Part shown: piece by piece, positions 1-6,145 of the stretch
How positions within the stretch are numbered: the stretch's first letter is position 1
Layout: every line of letters starts with the position of its first letter
Origin: CBDUEV01 sp965366365
GTDB taxonomy: Bacteria; Actinomycetota; Acidimicrobiia; Spongiisociales; JAENVV01
Direction of reading: 5' to 3'
Length of the DNA: 35,400 nucleotides
Assembly (NCBI GenBank): GCA_965366365.1
Contig: CBDUEV010000029.1
Coordinates: forward strand, 1-35,400
The notes under the pieces: generated by a model
Told to the model about the DNA's origin: nothing
Seen by the model: only the letters and a program-made list of their open reading frames with translations
Database searches by the model: none
Made by a program: the position numbers and the translations under genes

Positions 1-42
1 TCGACTTCAGGCAGATCGACTTCAGGCAGATCGACTTCAGGC
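1..42. repeat. 15-bp tandem repeat at window edge
   Basis: Nearly three copies of tcgacttcaggcaga, in frame with the minus-strand gene, encode repeated DLPEV pentapeptides. The array probably continues to the left of the window. Confidence 0.8.
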
Positions 43-443
43 ACGTCGATGTCGGGACCGGCCATTTCCGGCATATCGGCCCCGGCACCGTCGAGATCCG
101 GCATTCCGACCTCCGGCACTGGCGTGTCGGAAAGATCGGCCTCGCCGGGATCGGCCACTTCGAACCCGCCGGCCGGAAGAGGAGGAGGCGTCGGTGGTGG
201 CACGGTGGAGACGTCCTGAATCGGAGGAGGGGTCGCTGATTCGCCTGGCCCTGATGCTGCTGGCCCTGATGCTTCTGGCCCTGATTCTGCTGGCCCTGAT
301 GCTGCCGGCCCTGATTCTGCCGGCCCTGATTCCGTGGACCCCGATCCGGGATGTTCGGTTTCCGTCGGTTCGGATTCCGTCGGTGCAGGGGCGGGACCCC
401 CGAGGTCGTCCCAGGGGTCACTCGTCAGTTCGTTGTCAGCCAC
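1..443 (-). CDS. Low-complexity Pro/Glu/Ala/Ser-rich protein, N-terminal part (runs off left edge)
   Basis: Reading the minus strand from a GTG at 443 gives 147 codons without a stop to the window edge. A GGAG lies about 7 nt upstream of the GTG, and a TATTCT -10-like hexamer lies at 473-478. The product starts VADNELTSDPWDDLGGPAPA, continues with six units of type (ES/AS)GPA/E, a proline block (PPPTPPPLPAGG), then an acidic stretch ending in repeated DLPEV units. It should be disordered and acidic, with no membrane segment in the visible part. I do not recognise the family. The folded domain, if any, lies beyond the window. It is divergent from trmD. The frame has no stop although other frames do, and the repeats are in frame at amino-acid level, which supports coding here rather than the plus-strand shadow frame. 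Confidence 0.7.
   Translation of the reverse strand, partial: MADNELTSDPWDDLGGPAPAPTESEPTETEHPGSGSTESGPAESGPAASGPAESGPEASGPAASGPGESATPPPIQDVSTVPPPTPPPLPAGGFEVADPGEADLSDTPVPEVGMPDLDGAGADMPEMAGPDIDVPEVDLPEVDLPEV
247..336. repeat. Six 15-bp repeats (ggccctgatnctgct type)
   Basis: Six units starting at 247, 262, 277, 292, 307 and 322 differ at a few positions. On the minus strand they encode pentapeptides such as ESGPA and ASGPA. The 15-nt period keeps the reading frame, so copy-number change would vary linker length without a frameshift. Confidence 0.8.
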
Positions 444-472
444 GTCCTCGCTCCAGTGTGGTTAGGCAGCCG

Positions 473-508
473 AGAATACCCGACCGTGTAGGCGATACCT
501 ACTACCTT
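473..508. promoter_or_regulatory. Divergent promoter region between the left-edge gene and trmD
   Basis: On the plus strand TACCTT (503-508) fits a -10 element and ends 8 nt before the trmD ATG at 517, which has no Shine-Dalgarno sequence. On the minus strand TATTCT (473-478) fits a -10 for the leftward gene and leaves a short leader of about 25-30 nt containing GGAG. No convincing -35 is visible for either. This is motif inference only. Confidence 0.35.
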
Positions 509-516
509 CATCGGCA

Positions 517-1191
517 ATGAAGATCACTGTCATAACCATATTTCCTGACTTCTTCACGAGCCCGTTGGAGATCAGCATCGTCAAGCGAGCGTTGGAGTCG
601 GCGGTCCTCGAAGTCGACGTCCGAGATCTTCGGGATCACGCCACCGGGGTGCACCGCAGTGTCGACGATGCACCGTTCGGGGGTGGGGCAGGCATGGTCA
701 TGATGGTCGAGCCGCTCGACAAGGCTCTCGCACCCCTCGCCGAAACCCACCGAATCCTCTTCGCTCCCACCGGGCGACCCTTGCGTCAGGCGATGCTGGA
801 CCGGTGGGCAAACGAGCCGCACCTCACGCTCGTGTGCGGCCGGTACGAAGGGGTGGATGAGCGAGTGGCAGAGCATCTCATCGATGAGGAGGTCTCGCTC
901 GGCGATTTTGTCCTCGCCGGAGGCGAGGCGGCCGCTCTGGCGGTGATCGAGGGGGTGGCGCGGCTCCTCCCGGGGGTCCTGGGAAATCCGGAGTCGATTC
1001 GGAGCGAGTCGTTTCGCGGCTCGCTTCTCGAAGAGCCGCAGTACACCAGACCAGCCGAGTACCGCGGGTGGAAGGTCCCCGAGGTTCTCCTTTCGGGCGA
1101 TCACGCCAAGGTGGCCGCCTGGCGGGAGGAACAGCGGCGCGAGCGGACTCGTCTGCGCCGTCCCGACCTCCTGGACAACCACGACGCCTGA
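517..1191 (+). CDS. trmD: tRNA (guanine37-N1)-methyltransferase
   Basis: TrmD methylates N1 of G37 next to the anticodon, using S-adenosylmethionine, and prevents +1 frameshifting. The 224-aa product has the SPOUT trefoil-knot motifs in order: GGGAGMVMM (55-63), PTGRPL (84-89), CGRYEGVDERV (107-117), SLGDFVLAGGEAA (127-139), LPGVLGNPES (151-160) and EEPQYTRP (172-179). The C-terminal LLSGDH (191-196) and RLRRPDLL are also typical. Glu164 stands where E. coli TrmD has catalytic Asp169 in its DSF motif, an unusual change. The ATG start lacks a Shine-Dalgarno, and a -10-like hexamer lies just upstream, so the mRNA may be leaderless. rplS and lepB follow as usual, but rpsP and rimM, the common upstream partners, are not adjacent. 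Confidence 0.97.
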   Translation: MKITVITIFPDFFTSPLEISIVKRALESAVLEVDVRDLRDHATGVHRSVDDAPFGGGAGMVMMVEPLDKALAPLAETHRILFAPTGRPLRQAMLDRWANEPHLTLVCGRYEGVDERVAEHLIDEEVSLGDFVLAGGEAAALAVIEGVARLLPGVLGNPESIRSESFRGSLLEEPQYTRPAEYRGWKVPEVLLSGDHAKVAAWREEQRRERTRLRRPDLLDNHDA

Positions 1192-1254
1192 GGTGGTATG
1201 ATTCCAGGCCGTCGGAATCGGACCTCTCCGGCGCGTGTTCCAAGGAGTCTTCTC

Positions 1255-1596
1255 ATGAACAAGCTTGACCACGTCGAGAGCGCCTTCCTGCGCGACGACA
1301 TCCCTGACTTCGCCCCGGGCGACAATCTCAAGGTGCATGTTCGCGTGGCCGAGGCCGGCCGGGAGCGCATTCAGCTCTTCGAAGGGGTCGTCATCGCCAT
1401 CAATGGCGCCGGCCTGAGCAAGACCGTGACTGTCCGCAAAGTCAGCTTTGGCGTCGGGGTGGAGCGGATCTTCCCGATCCACGCTCCGGTGATCCAGAAG
1501 TTCGAGATCGCCCGACGTGGCGACGTGCGGCGGGCCAAGCTCTACTACCTCCGCGACCGGGTCGGCAAGGCCGCCCGAATCAAGGAAAAGCGCTGA
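1255..1596 (+). CDS. rplS: 50S ribosomal protein L19
   Basis: L19 sits at the 30S-50S interface of the ribosome. The 113-aa product matches the family in length and motifs: FAPGDNLKVHVRV near the N terminus, RIQLFEGVVIAINGAG, VRKVSFGVGVERIFPIHAP, and the C-terminal RRAKLYYLRDRVGKAARIKE. The ATG at 1255 is chosen over an upstream in-frame start because AAGGAG (1242-1247) is spaced 7 nt from it and the protein begins at the usual family position. It lies 63 nt after trmD and 25 nt before lepB, in the conserved trmD-rplS-lepB order. Confidence 0.97.
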   Translation: MNKLDHVESAFLRDDIPDFAPGDNLKVHVRVAEAGRERIQLFEGVVIAINGAGLSKTVTVRKVSFGVGVERIFPIHAPVIQKFEIARRGDVRRAKLYYLRDRVGKAARIKEKR

Positions 1597-1621
1597 AGGC
1601 GCCTCAGATCAACCGCGAGAC

Positions 1622-2299
1622 GTGAACGCGCCGATGCGCGATCCATACGCCGACGATCTCGCCAGCGACGACTCGTCGCCACTCCATCGAGCAGACGAAG
1701 AGCCGGAGAAGAAGAAGCCGTCCTTCCTGGCCGAGCTACCCATTCTCATCCTGGTGGCGCTGGTGGTGGCTGTTCTCATCAAGACCTTCCTCGTCCAGGC
1801 GTTCTGGATCCCCTCTGGCTCGATGATCCCCACGTTGGAGATCAACGATCGAGTGATGGTGAACAAGCTGAGCTACGTGTTTGGCGACCCCGAGCGGGGC
1901 GACATCGTTGTCTTCGACTCCCCGTTTGCAGCCGACAACACCGACGAAGGGTTGGCGACGAAGGTCCGCAGGACAGTGCAGGAATCGCTGGGGATCTCGA
2001 CCGCGGCCGTTCCCGATGATCTCATCAAGCGCGTGATCGGGCTACCTGGCGAAACGCTCGAGATTCGCGACAATCAGGTCCTCATCGACGGGGTTGCCAT
2101 CGAGGAGCCGTACCTGCATCCCTCGTCGAACATGGCCGACTATCCGCCCGTGACCCTTCGCGACGACGAGGTCTTCATGATGGGTGACAACCGCAACAAC
2201 AGCTCCGACTCGCGTCGCTTCAATGCGATCACGGTCGAGCACATCGTCGGGAAGGCGTTCGTCCGGATATGGCCCAGTGACCGTTGGGGCGGTCTCTGA
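1622..2299 (+). CDS. lepB: Type I signal peptidase
   Basis: This membrane serine protease removes signal peptides from exported proteins. The 225-aa product has a charged cytoplasmic N terminus (about 1-38), one transmembrane helix (about 39-57) and an extracytoplasmic catalytic domain. The Ser-Lys dyad is visible: Ser67 in PSGSM (64-68) and Lys136 in LIKRVIGLPGE. The MMGDNRNNSSDSRRF block (186-200) is signature box E. The start is uncertain: GTG 1622 has a weak GAG upstream and ATG 1634 has none, so the GTG was taken. Genes for RNase HII (rnhB), which often follow lepB in Actinobacteria, are not present here. Confidence 0.95.
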   Translation: MNAPMRDPYADDLASDDSSPLHRADEEPEKKKPSFLAELPILILVALVVAVLIKTFLVQAFWIPSGSMIPTLEINDRVMVNKLSYVFGDPERGDIVVFDSPFAADNTDEGLATKVRRTVQESLGISTAAVPDDLIKRVIGLPGETLEIRDNQVLIDGVAIEEPYLHPSSNMADYPPVTLRDDEVFMMGDNRNNSSDSRRFNAITVEHIVGKAFVRIWPSDRWGGL

Positions 2300-2348
2300 G
2301 CTCGGCTATCTGTCAGAGTCCCGTGATACAAGGGAACCGTGACAACCT

Positions 2349-2376
2349 TTGGCAGGCCGGTCGGACAGGTTATGAT
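2349..2376 (+). promoter_or_regulatory. Promoter upstream of the DUF2469 gene
   Basis: TTGGCA (2349-2354) and TATGAT (2371-2376) are separated by 16 nt, a good housekeeping-type promoter. The predicted transcription start near 2383 lies after the in-frame ATG at 2379, which supports the downstream start at 2424 for the gene. Confidence 0.6.
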
Positions 2377-2423
2377 CGATGCCGCAACGACCAACATCCG
2401 CCCTCGGCGTGGGAGCTCACTCG

Positions 2424-2720
2424 ATGAACGAAGAAGATCTCGAGCGATACGAGTCTGAAGTAGAACTTCAGATCTACAAGGAGTATCGCGATGTTCTTCC
2501 GATGTTCAAGTTCGTGGTCGAGACAGAACGCCGGTTCTACCTGGCGAACCAGGTCGAGCTGAACGAACGTTCCGCCAACGGTGCCGTCTTCTTCGAGATT
2601 CTGTTGGAGGATGCGTGGGTATGGGACATGTACCGACCGGCCCGATTCCTGCAAAAGGTGAGGGTGCTCAGTTTCCGCGACGTCAACATCGAGGAACTGG
2701 AACCCAGCGTTCAGCTCTAG
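2424..2720 (+). CDS. DUF2469 family protein (actinobacterial conserved)
   Basis: This 98-aa protein matches the actinobacterial DUF2469 family (M. tuberculosis Rv2901c type), whose function is unknown. Visible family marks are EDLERYESEVEL at the N terminus, VVETERRFYLANQVEL in the middle, DAWVWDMYRPARF, and the C-terminal FRDVNIEELE. The ATG at 2424 is chosen because GGAG (2412-2415) precedes it by 8 nt and the protein then starts where relatives start. In mycobacteria the family lies between rnhB and yraN; here rnhB is missing but yraN follows directly. The protein is soluble, acidic and has no signal peptide. Confidence 0.93.
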   Translation: MNEEDLERYESEVELQIYKEYRDVLPMFKFVVETERRFYLANQVELNERSANGAVFFEILLEDAWVWDMYRPARFLQKVRVLSFRDVNIEELEPSVQL

Positions 2721-2746
2721 CGGAGGCTGCCGGGCATTCCCTCCGG

Positions 2747-3067
2747 GTGGGACGCCTCGGCGAACGCCTCGCCGCCGAACTCCTGCAAAGACATGGGGCC
2801 ACCATCGTCGCCAGGAATCTGTTGGTGGCGGGCGGAGAACTCGATCTCGTGGTCCGATTTGGGCGGACCCCGGTAGCGGTAGAGGTGAAGGCCCTCGTCA
2901 CTGACGGCTCCGCCCACGCCCCCGATCCGCTCGAGCATTTCGACGACCGCAAGTCCGAGCAGGTGTGGGCACTGGCGAGAACCATACGATGTCGACGAGT
3001 CGACGTGGTGGGCGTCTCTCTGCAGCCGGATGGGGTGCTCCTGCGGTGGGTTCCCAACGCGTGGTGA
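2747..3067 (+). CDS. yraN: YraN/UPF0102 family endonuclease-like protein
   Basis: The 106-aa product belongs to the UPF0102 (YraN) family, related to Holliday junction resolvase-like PD-(D/E)XK nucleases; its biological role is not settled. The core GERLAAELLQRHGATIVARN, GGELDLVV and VAVEVKA contains the Glu/Asp and E-x-K residues expected of the nuclease fold. The start is ambiguous. GTG 2747 begins just at the first conserved motif and lacks a clear Shine-Dalgarno; GTG 2615 or ATG 2621 in the same frame would overlap the DUF2469 gene by about 100 nt and add a basic, non-conserved leader. Translational coupling to the preceding gene is likely. yraN-yifB-dprA is a common actinobacterial neighbourhood, here interrupted by an island. 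Confidence 0.85.
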   Translation: MGRLGERLAAELLQRHGATIVARNLLVAGGELDLVVRFGRTPVAVEVKALVTDGSAHAPDPLEHFDDRKSEQVWALARTIRCRRVDVVGVSLQPDGVLLRWVPNAW

Positions 3068-3082
3068 GCTGGGTTCGGGCCG

Positions 3083-3283
3083 TCAAGCCTGGGCTTCGGC
3101 TCCGTGCTTGCGCCGGACCTCCTTGTGCCAGCAGCCCCGGTGCCAATGCCGGCGCAGATCCGGCGCCTCCTCGGGCACGACCACCAGATGCCCGGTACCG
3201 GGCTCGATGTTCCCCAGACACCCGGGGCACAGGTAGCGTTTGCGCGCCGCGTAGGGCTGGATCGGAAACACGGTCTCTTTCAT
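3083..3283 (-). CDS. Small Cys/His protein (putative zinc-binding)
   Basis: A 66-aa minus-strand protein with CPGC (19-22), GTGHLVV (29-35), RHWHRGC (45-51) and a basic C terminus. Spacing of Cys19, Cys22, His32, His46/His48 and Cys51 suggests one zinc site. It resembles the short actinobacterial proteins often labelled 'ATP/GTP-binding protein', a label with no biochemical support I know of. Its ATG overlaps the stop of the upstream 38-aa membrane protein gene by four bases (ATGA), so the two are co-translated. It converges with yraN, with 15 nt between the stops. Confidence 0.75.
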   Translation of the reverse strand: MKETVFPIQPYAARKRYLCPGCLGNIEPGTGHLVVVPEEAPDLRRHWHRGCWHKEVRRKHGAEAQA

Positions 3284-3396
3284 CCGGCGAAGGCCCAGAC
3301 GATGACGGCCACCGTGGCCGCCACGGCCCCCACCACCATCACGATGTCGGCTTTGGAGGCTTTCCGGCTGCCTCCGCGAAACGGATTCAATCCCAT
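3280..3396 (-). CDS. 38-aa single-helix membrane protein
   Basis: The minus strand from ATG 3396 encodes 38 residues: a basic N terminus (MGLNPFRGGSRKASKAD) and one hydrophobic helix at about 18-36 ending in VIVWAFAG. This matches a type of tiny actinobacterial membrane protein (NPFR start, WAFAG/WAFLG end) that I recall beside CPGC proteins; function unknown. The stop overlaps the start of the next gene (ATGA). There is no Shine-Dalgarno; TACCAT on the minus strand (3403-3408) ends 6 nt before the ATG, which suggests a leaderless mRNA. The gene is too short for most gene callers. Confidence 0.72.
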   Translation of the reverse strand: MGLNPFRGGSRKASKADIVMVVGAVAATVAVIVWAFAG

Positions 3397-3402
3397 GCGG
3401 CC

Positions 3403-3408
3403 ATGGTA
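3403..3408 (-). promoter_or_regulatory. -10 element for the 38-aa membrane protein gene
   Basis: TACCAT on the minus strand ends 6 nt before the ATG, so transcription should start at or next to the start codon. No good -35 is seen. The same hexamer and spacing occur upstream of ispG. Confidence 0.4.
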
Positions 3409-3464
3409 TCGCCGTCGGCGACCTCGACGAGCACCGGCCTACGCCATCCGGGAACCGGCCGCGA

Positions 3465-3470
3465 TAGTGT
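3465..3470 (+). promoter_or_regulatory. -10 element for the enoyl-CoA hydratase gene
   Basis: TAGTGT ends 6 nt before the ATG at 3477. No Shine-Dalgarno is present in GGCGGC before the ATG, which is consistent with a leaderless transcript. Confidence 0.4.
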
Positions 3471-3476
3471 GGCGGC

Positions 3477-4256
3477 ATGTTGAGGATTGAAGATCGTGGA
3501 GCGGTCCGCTGGTTGATGATCGACCGACCCCATCGCAAGAACGCAATTCCACCCGAGGGGTGGACGCAGCTCACCGAGGCCTTCACCGACTTCGAGGCAT
3601 CCGACGCCCGGGTTCTGGTCCTCTCCGGAACGGGCGGAGATTTCTGCTCGGGCGCCGATCTGGCCGGCGACGACGGTTCCATCCGCCCTCCCTCAGGGGT
3701 GATGGAACGGTACGCGAGCATGAAGCGCGTCGAGCGCGCCGCCACCGCGTTGCACCGGATCACCAAACCCACCATCGCCGCCGTCGACGGAGTGGCCGTG
3801 GGGGCTGGGCTGAACATGGCACTCGGGTGCGACGTGGTGATCGCCACCACCCGGGTACGTTGCTCGGAGATCTTCGTTCGGCGGGGCTTGACCGTGGATT
3901 TTGGAGGGACATGGCTTCTGCCCCGTCACGTCGGGCTTCAGCGGGCCAAGGAGTTGGCGCTGAGCGGACGCGTCGTCGAGGCCGACGAAGCCCTTGCGAT
4001 CGGTCTGGTCCTCGAAGTGGTCCCGCCGGAGGCTCTCGAGGCCGCTGTCGAAGCCATGGCGTCGAGGTTCATGCAAGGGGCTCCGGTCGCTCAGATGTTC
4101 GCCAAGCGAGGTGTGAACACTTCGTTGGGTATGAGCTTCGAGGAGGCCCTGGCGTCAGAGGGTCAAGCTCAGGCCATATGCCTGTCGAGTTCCGACGCCA
4201 TCGAGGGCGTCAGCGCTTTCCTCGAGAAGCGAGACCCTGACTTCCGAGGTCGATGA
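3477..4256 (+). CDS. Enoyl-CoA hydratase/isomerase family protein
   Basis: A 259-aa crotonase-superfamily protein, probably acting on an acyl-CoA double bond in fatty acid or aromatic catabolism. Visible marks are the N-terminal WLMIDRPHRKNAI, the oxyanion-hole segments GGDFCSGADL and GVAVGAGLNMALGCDVVIA, and RRGLTVDFGGTWLLPRHVG with the PaaG-like DxGGTWLLP pattern. The C terminus, with a trimerisation-type segment and ending EKRDPDFRGR, is complete. Substrate cannot be told from sequence. It is monocistronic in appearance: it converges with the HAD gene, with only 2 nt between the stop codons and no terminator visible. It is an insertion relative to the usual yraN-yifB order. Confidence 0.92.
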   Translation: MLRIEDRGAVRWLMIDRPHRKNAIPPEGWTQLTEAFTDFEASDARVLVLSGTGGDFCSGADLAGDDGSIRPPSGVMERYASMKRVERAATALHRITKPTIAAVDGVAVGAGLNMALGCDVVIATTRVRCSEIFVRRGLTVDFGGTWLLPRHVGLQRAKELALSGRVVEADEALAIGLVLEVVPPEALEAAVEAMASRFMQGAPVAQMFAKRGVNTSLGMSFEEALASEGQAQAICLSSSDAIEGVSAFLEKRDPDFRGR

Positions 4257-4258
4257 CC

Positions 4259-5209
4259 TCAGACGTGGCCGGGCGCTCTGGGGATCCGTGAGAATGCTTC
4301 TCGGCGGGCGGCCACGATCTCATCGGCGATCTGCGTCATGGAGTCCATGAGCCAGAGATAGGCTGCCTCGCCCTCCCGGTAGTCGGCCTTCGCCATACCC
4401 TGGATGCGTCCCTGTTCCTGCAGGTTCTTGACCTGGCTGAAGTTGTTGGCGGGCTCGGTCGTGTACACGCCGAGCGTCTTGCCACCATTGGCGTTGAGGA
4501 TGCTGAACACAGGCACGTCGGAGGGACCGTCGGCGATGTAGATCATGTGGGCGATCGGTACGCGCCGTTGCTCCTCTGACATCCTCGAGTTGACATCGAT
4601 CTCCGGGTTTCGATTGACACCCTTGTTGATCTCGAAGATCGCCTTGGTCTTGGCGGTGTTGTCCATGGCATAGCCGAGGTGGCTGATCGGGTGGTCCTGT
4701 TCCTCTACATCGAGCCTGGCCAGGAACCCGGGTGGTGCGGGTCGTTCGATGAAGTCGTTCGCCCAGATGCCGTCGAGGTGGGCGGCGATGGGGTTCCCCT
4801 CGATCATCGGCACGATCCCCGTCGAGACCACATGGTGTTCGATGGTGATGCCCTCCCGGCTGTATTCGGGGTGGGCGGCGATGAGCGAGCGGGTCGCTTC
4901 GAAGAACTCTGGAATGCCCGGGGCGGTCGGGACCTTGGCCCCCAAGACTCGCAGCTTTGCCCGGGTCAAACCCGCGAATCGACCTGCCTCCACATAGGTG
5001 AGCATGTGGCCGAGGTAGGCGAGATCACGGGCCGCTCGGATTCCGCGGGCTGCGTAGTACTCGACGAGCGCCTCGACCTCGGCCCAGAATTCGTCCGGGT
5101 CGACGTCGAACTCCTCGAAGATGGGATCCTGCTGGTTGCCGGGGATGAGCGTCCGGTCGTAGTCCCAGACGAAGGCGATGACGTTCTGGGCGTAGAGCGG
5201 GGGAGGCAT
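4259..5209 (-). CDS. HAD-superfamily hydrolase
   Basis: A 316-aa haloacid dehalogenase-like hydrolase, probably a phosphatase. Motif I is WDYDRTL, with nucleophile Asp16 and acid/base Asp18. Motif II is the Ser-Thr in VVSTG. A lysine for motif III lies in the AKTKAIFEINKG region, and motif IV is YIADGPSDVPVF (DGxxD). A large cap insertion, rich in Tyr and Ala, follows motif I. There is no signal peptide, so it is cytoplasmic. Substrate is unknown; members of this length class are usually annotated only as HAD hydrolases. It lies 48 nt downstream of an unrecognised gene on the same strand, so the two may be co-transcribed. The ATG at 5209 has no clear Shine-Dalgarno. Confidence 0.9.
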   Translation of the reverse strand: MPPPLYAQNVIAFVWDYDRTLIPGNQQDPIFEEFDVDPDEFWAEVEALVEYYAARGIRAARDLAYLGHMLTYVEAGRFAGLTRAKLRVLGAKVPTAPGIPEFFEATRSLIAAHPEYSREGITIEHHVVSTGIVPMIEGNPIAAHLDGIWANDFIERPAPPGFLARLDVEEQDHPISHLGYAMDNTAKTKAIFEINKGVNRNPEIDVNSRMSEEQRRVPIAHMIYIADGPSDVPVFSILNANGGKTLGVYTTEPANNFSQVKNLQEQGRIQGMAKADYREGEAAYLWLMDSMTQIADEIVAARREAFSRIPRAPGHV

Positions 5210-5257
5210 CGGACTAGCGATCGGCCGACGGTAGATACGTCATGGGGCTCGCCACGG

Positions 5258-5605
5258 CTAGGGGATTTCCGGTCGCCCGAAATGCACCAGGCCACCTTCG
5301 GTCCACCACGGCTGGAGGAGAACCGGGGAGCCGCGCAACAAGGAGTGGGCGATGCCGAGCCGGCGACTCGGAACCAGGATGGTCAGCTCCCAACCCTCGC
5401 CGACCAGAGCGGCCACGTTGTCCGACAGCGCCTGCACGTCGGTGTCCTCGCCGAGCGCCATTTCGACGGATCGTGTCTCGGTGCACACAACGGTGGGGAC
5501 GAGCCCCTCGATGTCGATGTGAGCTGTCAGACGATGGGATCGGTGGGCAGCCAAGCTTGCTCGAGCGACCGCCTCGGCCTCGTCCAGGTCAATTGCGAGC
5601 GCCAT
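5258..5605 (-). CDS. Hypothetical protein, 115 aa
   Basis: I do not recognise this protein. It starts MALAIDLDEAEAVARASL, has an acidic amphipathic first half, a VGEGWELTILVPSRRLG segment, and a Trp-rich end (LLQPWWTEGGLVHFGRP). No signal peptide or membrane helix is visible, so a small soluble protein is likely. Two adjacent ATGs exist; the second (5605) is preferred because GGAGG lies 5 nt upstream of it but only 2 nt upstream of the first (5608). A -10-like TACACT on the minus strand (5634-5639) gives a short leader. The HAD gene follows 48 nt downstream. Confidence 0.7.
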   Translation of the reverse strand: MALAIDLDEAEAVARASLAAHRSHRLTAHIDIEGLVPTVVCTETRSVEMALGEDTDVQALSDNVAALVGEGWELTILVPSRRLGIAHSLLRGSPVLLQPWWTEGGLVHFGRPEIP

Positions 5606-5633
5606 CATTGCCTCCGCGGTGAAGAATGACAGC

Positions 5634-5639
5634 AGTGTA
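5634..5639 (-). promoter_or_regulatory. -10 element for the 5605-4259 minus-strand unit
   Basis: TACACT on the minus strand lies about 28 nt before the chosen ATG. It follows directly after the terminator of the upstream gene. The -35 region is poor. Confidence 0.35.
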
Positions 5640-5643
5640 ATTC

Positions 5644-5661
5644 AAAACCCGGACGGCCGGG
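5644..5661 (-). terminator. Short intrinsic terminator, minus strand
   Basis: On the minus strand CCCGG-ccgt-CCGGG is followed by TTTT. The 5-bp GC stem with a four-base loop sits 12 nt after the stop codon of the 67-aa minus-strand gene. Weak but well placed. Confidence 0.5.
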
Positions 5662-5673
5662 CGGATTCGGCCG

Positions 5674-5877
5674 TTAGGCACCCACGAGCAGGCCGGCTCG
5701 AGAGGAAAGGCATGCTGCGCAATGGAGTCGTTGGTCCTGGCACACGAGCTGACCCGTGGTCTGACCCCCGCATACTTCGCATCGGCGGAGGACGAAGTTC
5801 TCGGCCATGGCGAGGTGAGGTCCGTCGCCGGACATGAGGTCGCTGATGAGTATCCCGGGTTGTGTGCCGTTTTTCAT
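5674..5877 (-). CDS. Hypothetical small zinc-ribbon-like protein, 67 aa
   Basis: A 67-aa minus-strand protein with two CxxC pairs, Cys33/Cys36 (RRCEVCGG) and Cys53/Cys56 (HCAACLS), 16 residues apart, as in a zinc ribbon; Cys46 lies between them. The N terminus (MKNGTQPGILISDLMSG) is not conserved in any family I know. ATG 5877 is favoured by GAGG a few bases upstream; a TTG at 5898 would add seven residues. A hairpin with TTTT follows the stop, which supports a real transcription unit. Function unknown. Confidence 0.5.
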   Translation of the reverse strand: MKNGTQPGILISDLMSGDGPHLAMAENFVLRRCEVCGGQTTGQLVCQDQRLHCAACLSSRAGLLVGA

Positions 5878-6133
5878 GTGACCTCGGTCGACGTACAAAC
5901 GGCGGACAGACTAGTGACTTCCCAGCGACCCGACGTCATCTCGACCCGGGTCGGACAACGAGGGCGACGGTCGACGCAGGTCGAGGTCGTTTGGCGGGCC
6001 GCGGCGGCGACTCGAGTGCCGGACCTGCCGAGTGACTGCCGACCCGACCGCAAGGTCGCCTCTCGGCCCGCTCCCCGGACCGAGCCCTCCGGAACCAACG
6101 TGGTGCCTGCGTCTTTTTGTCAGACACCTCCCG
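5878..6133. other. Intergenic region without a recognised gene
   Basis: About 256 nt between the divergent 67-aa gene and yifB. Frames here are open in places, but none has a start with a ribosome-binding site or a recognisable product. Only promoter-type signals at its two ends are seen. Confidence 0.5.
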
Positions 6134-6139
6134 TACCGT
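6134..6139 (+). promoter_or_regulatory. -10 element for yifB-dprA
   Basis: TACCGT ends 6 nt before the yifB ATG at 6146, and there is no Shine-Dalgarno, suggesting a leaderless mRNA. Confidence 0.4.
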
Positions 6140-6145
6140 CGAGCC

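Noticed and set aside
194..520. Plus-strand 108-codon frame rich in LALMLLALIL
   Set aside because: It is the complement of the minus-strand repeat gene. The apparent hydrophobic runs come from reading the 15-bp repeats in the antisense, and it overlaps the trmD start.
508..1482. 324-codon minus-strand frame across trmD and rplS
   Set aside because: Both genes on the plus strand are certain; this is a shadow frame of high-GC coding DNA.
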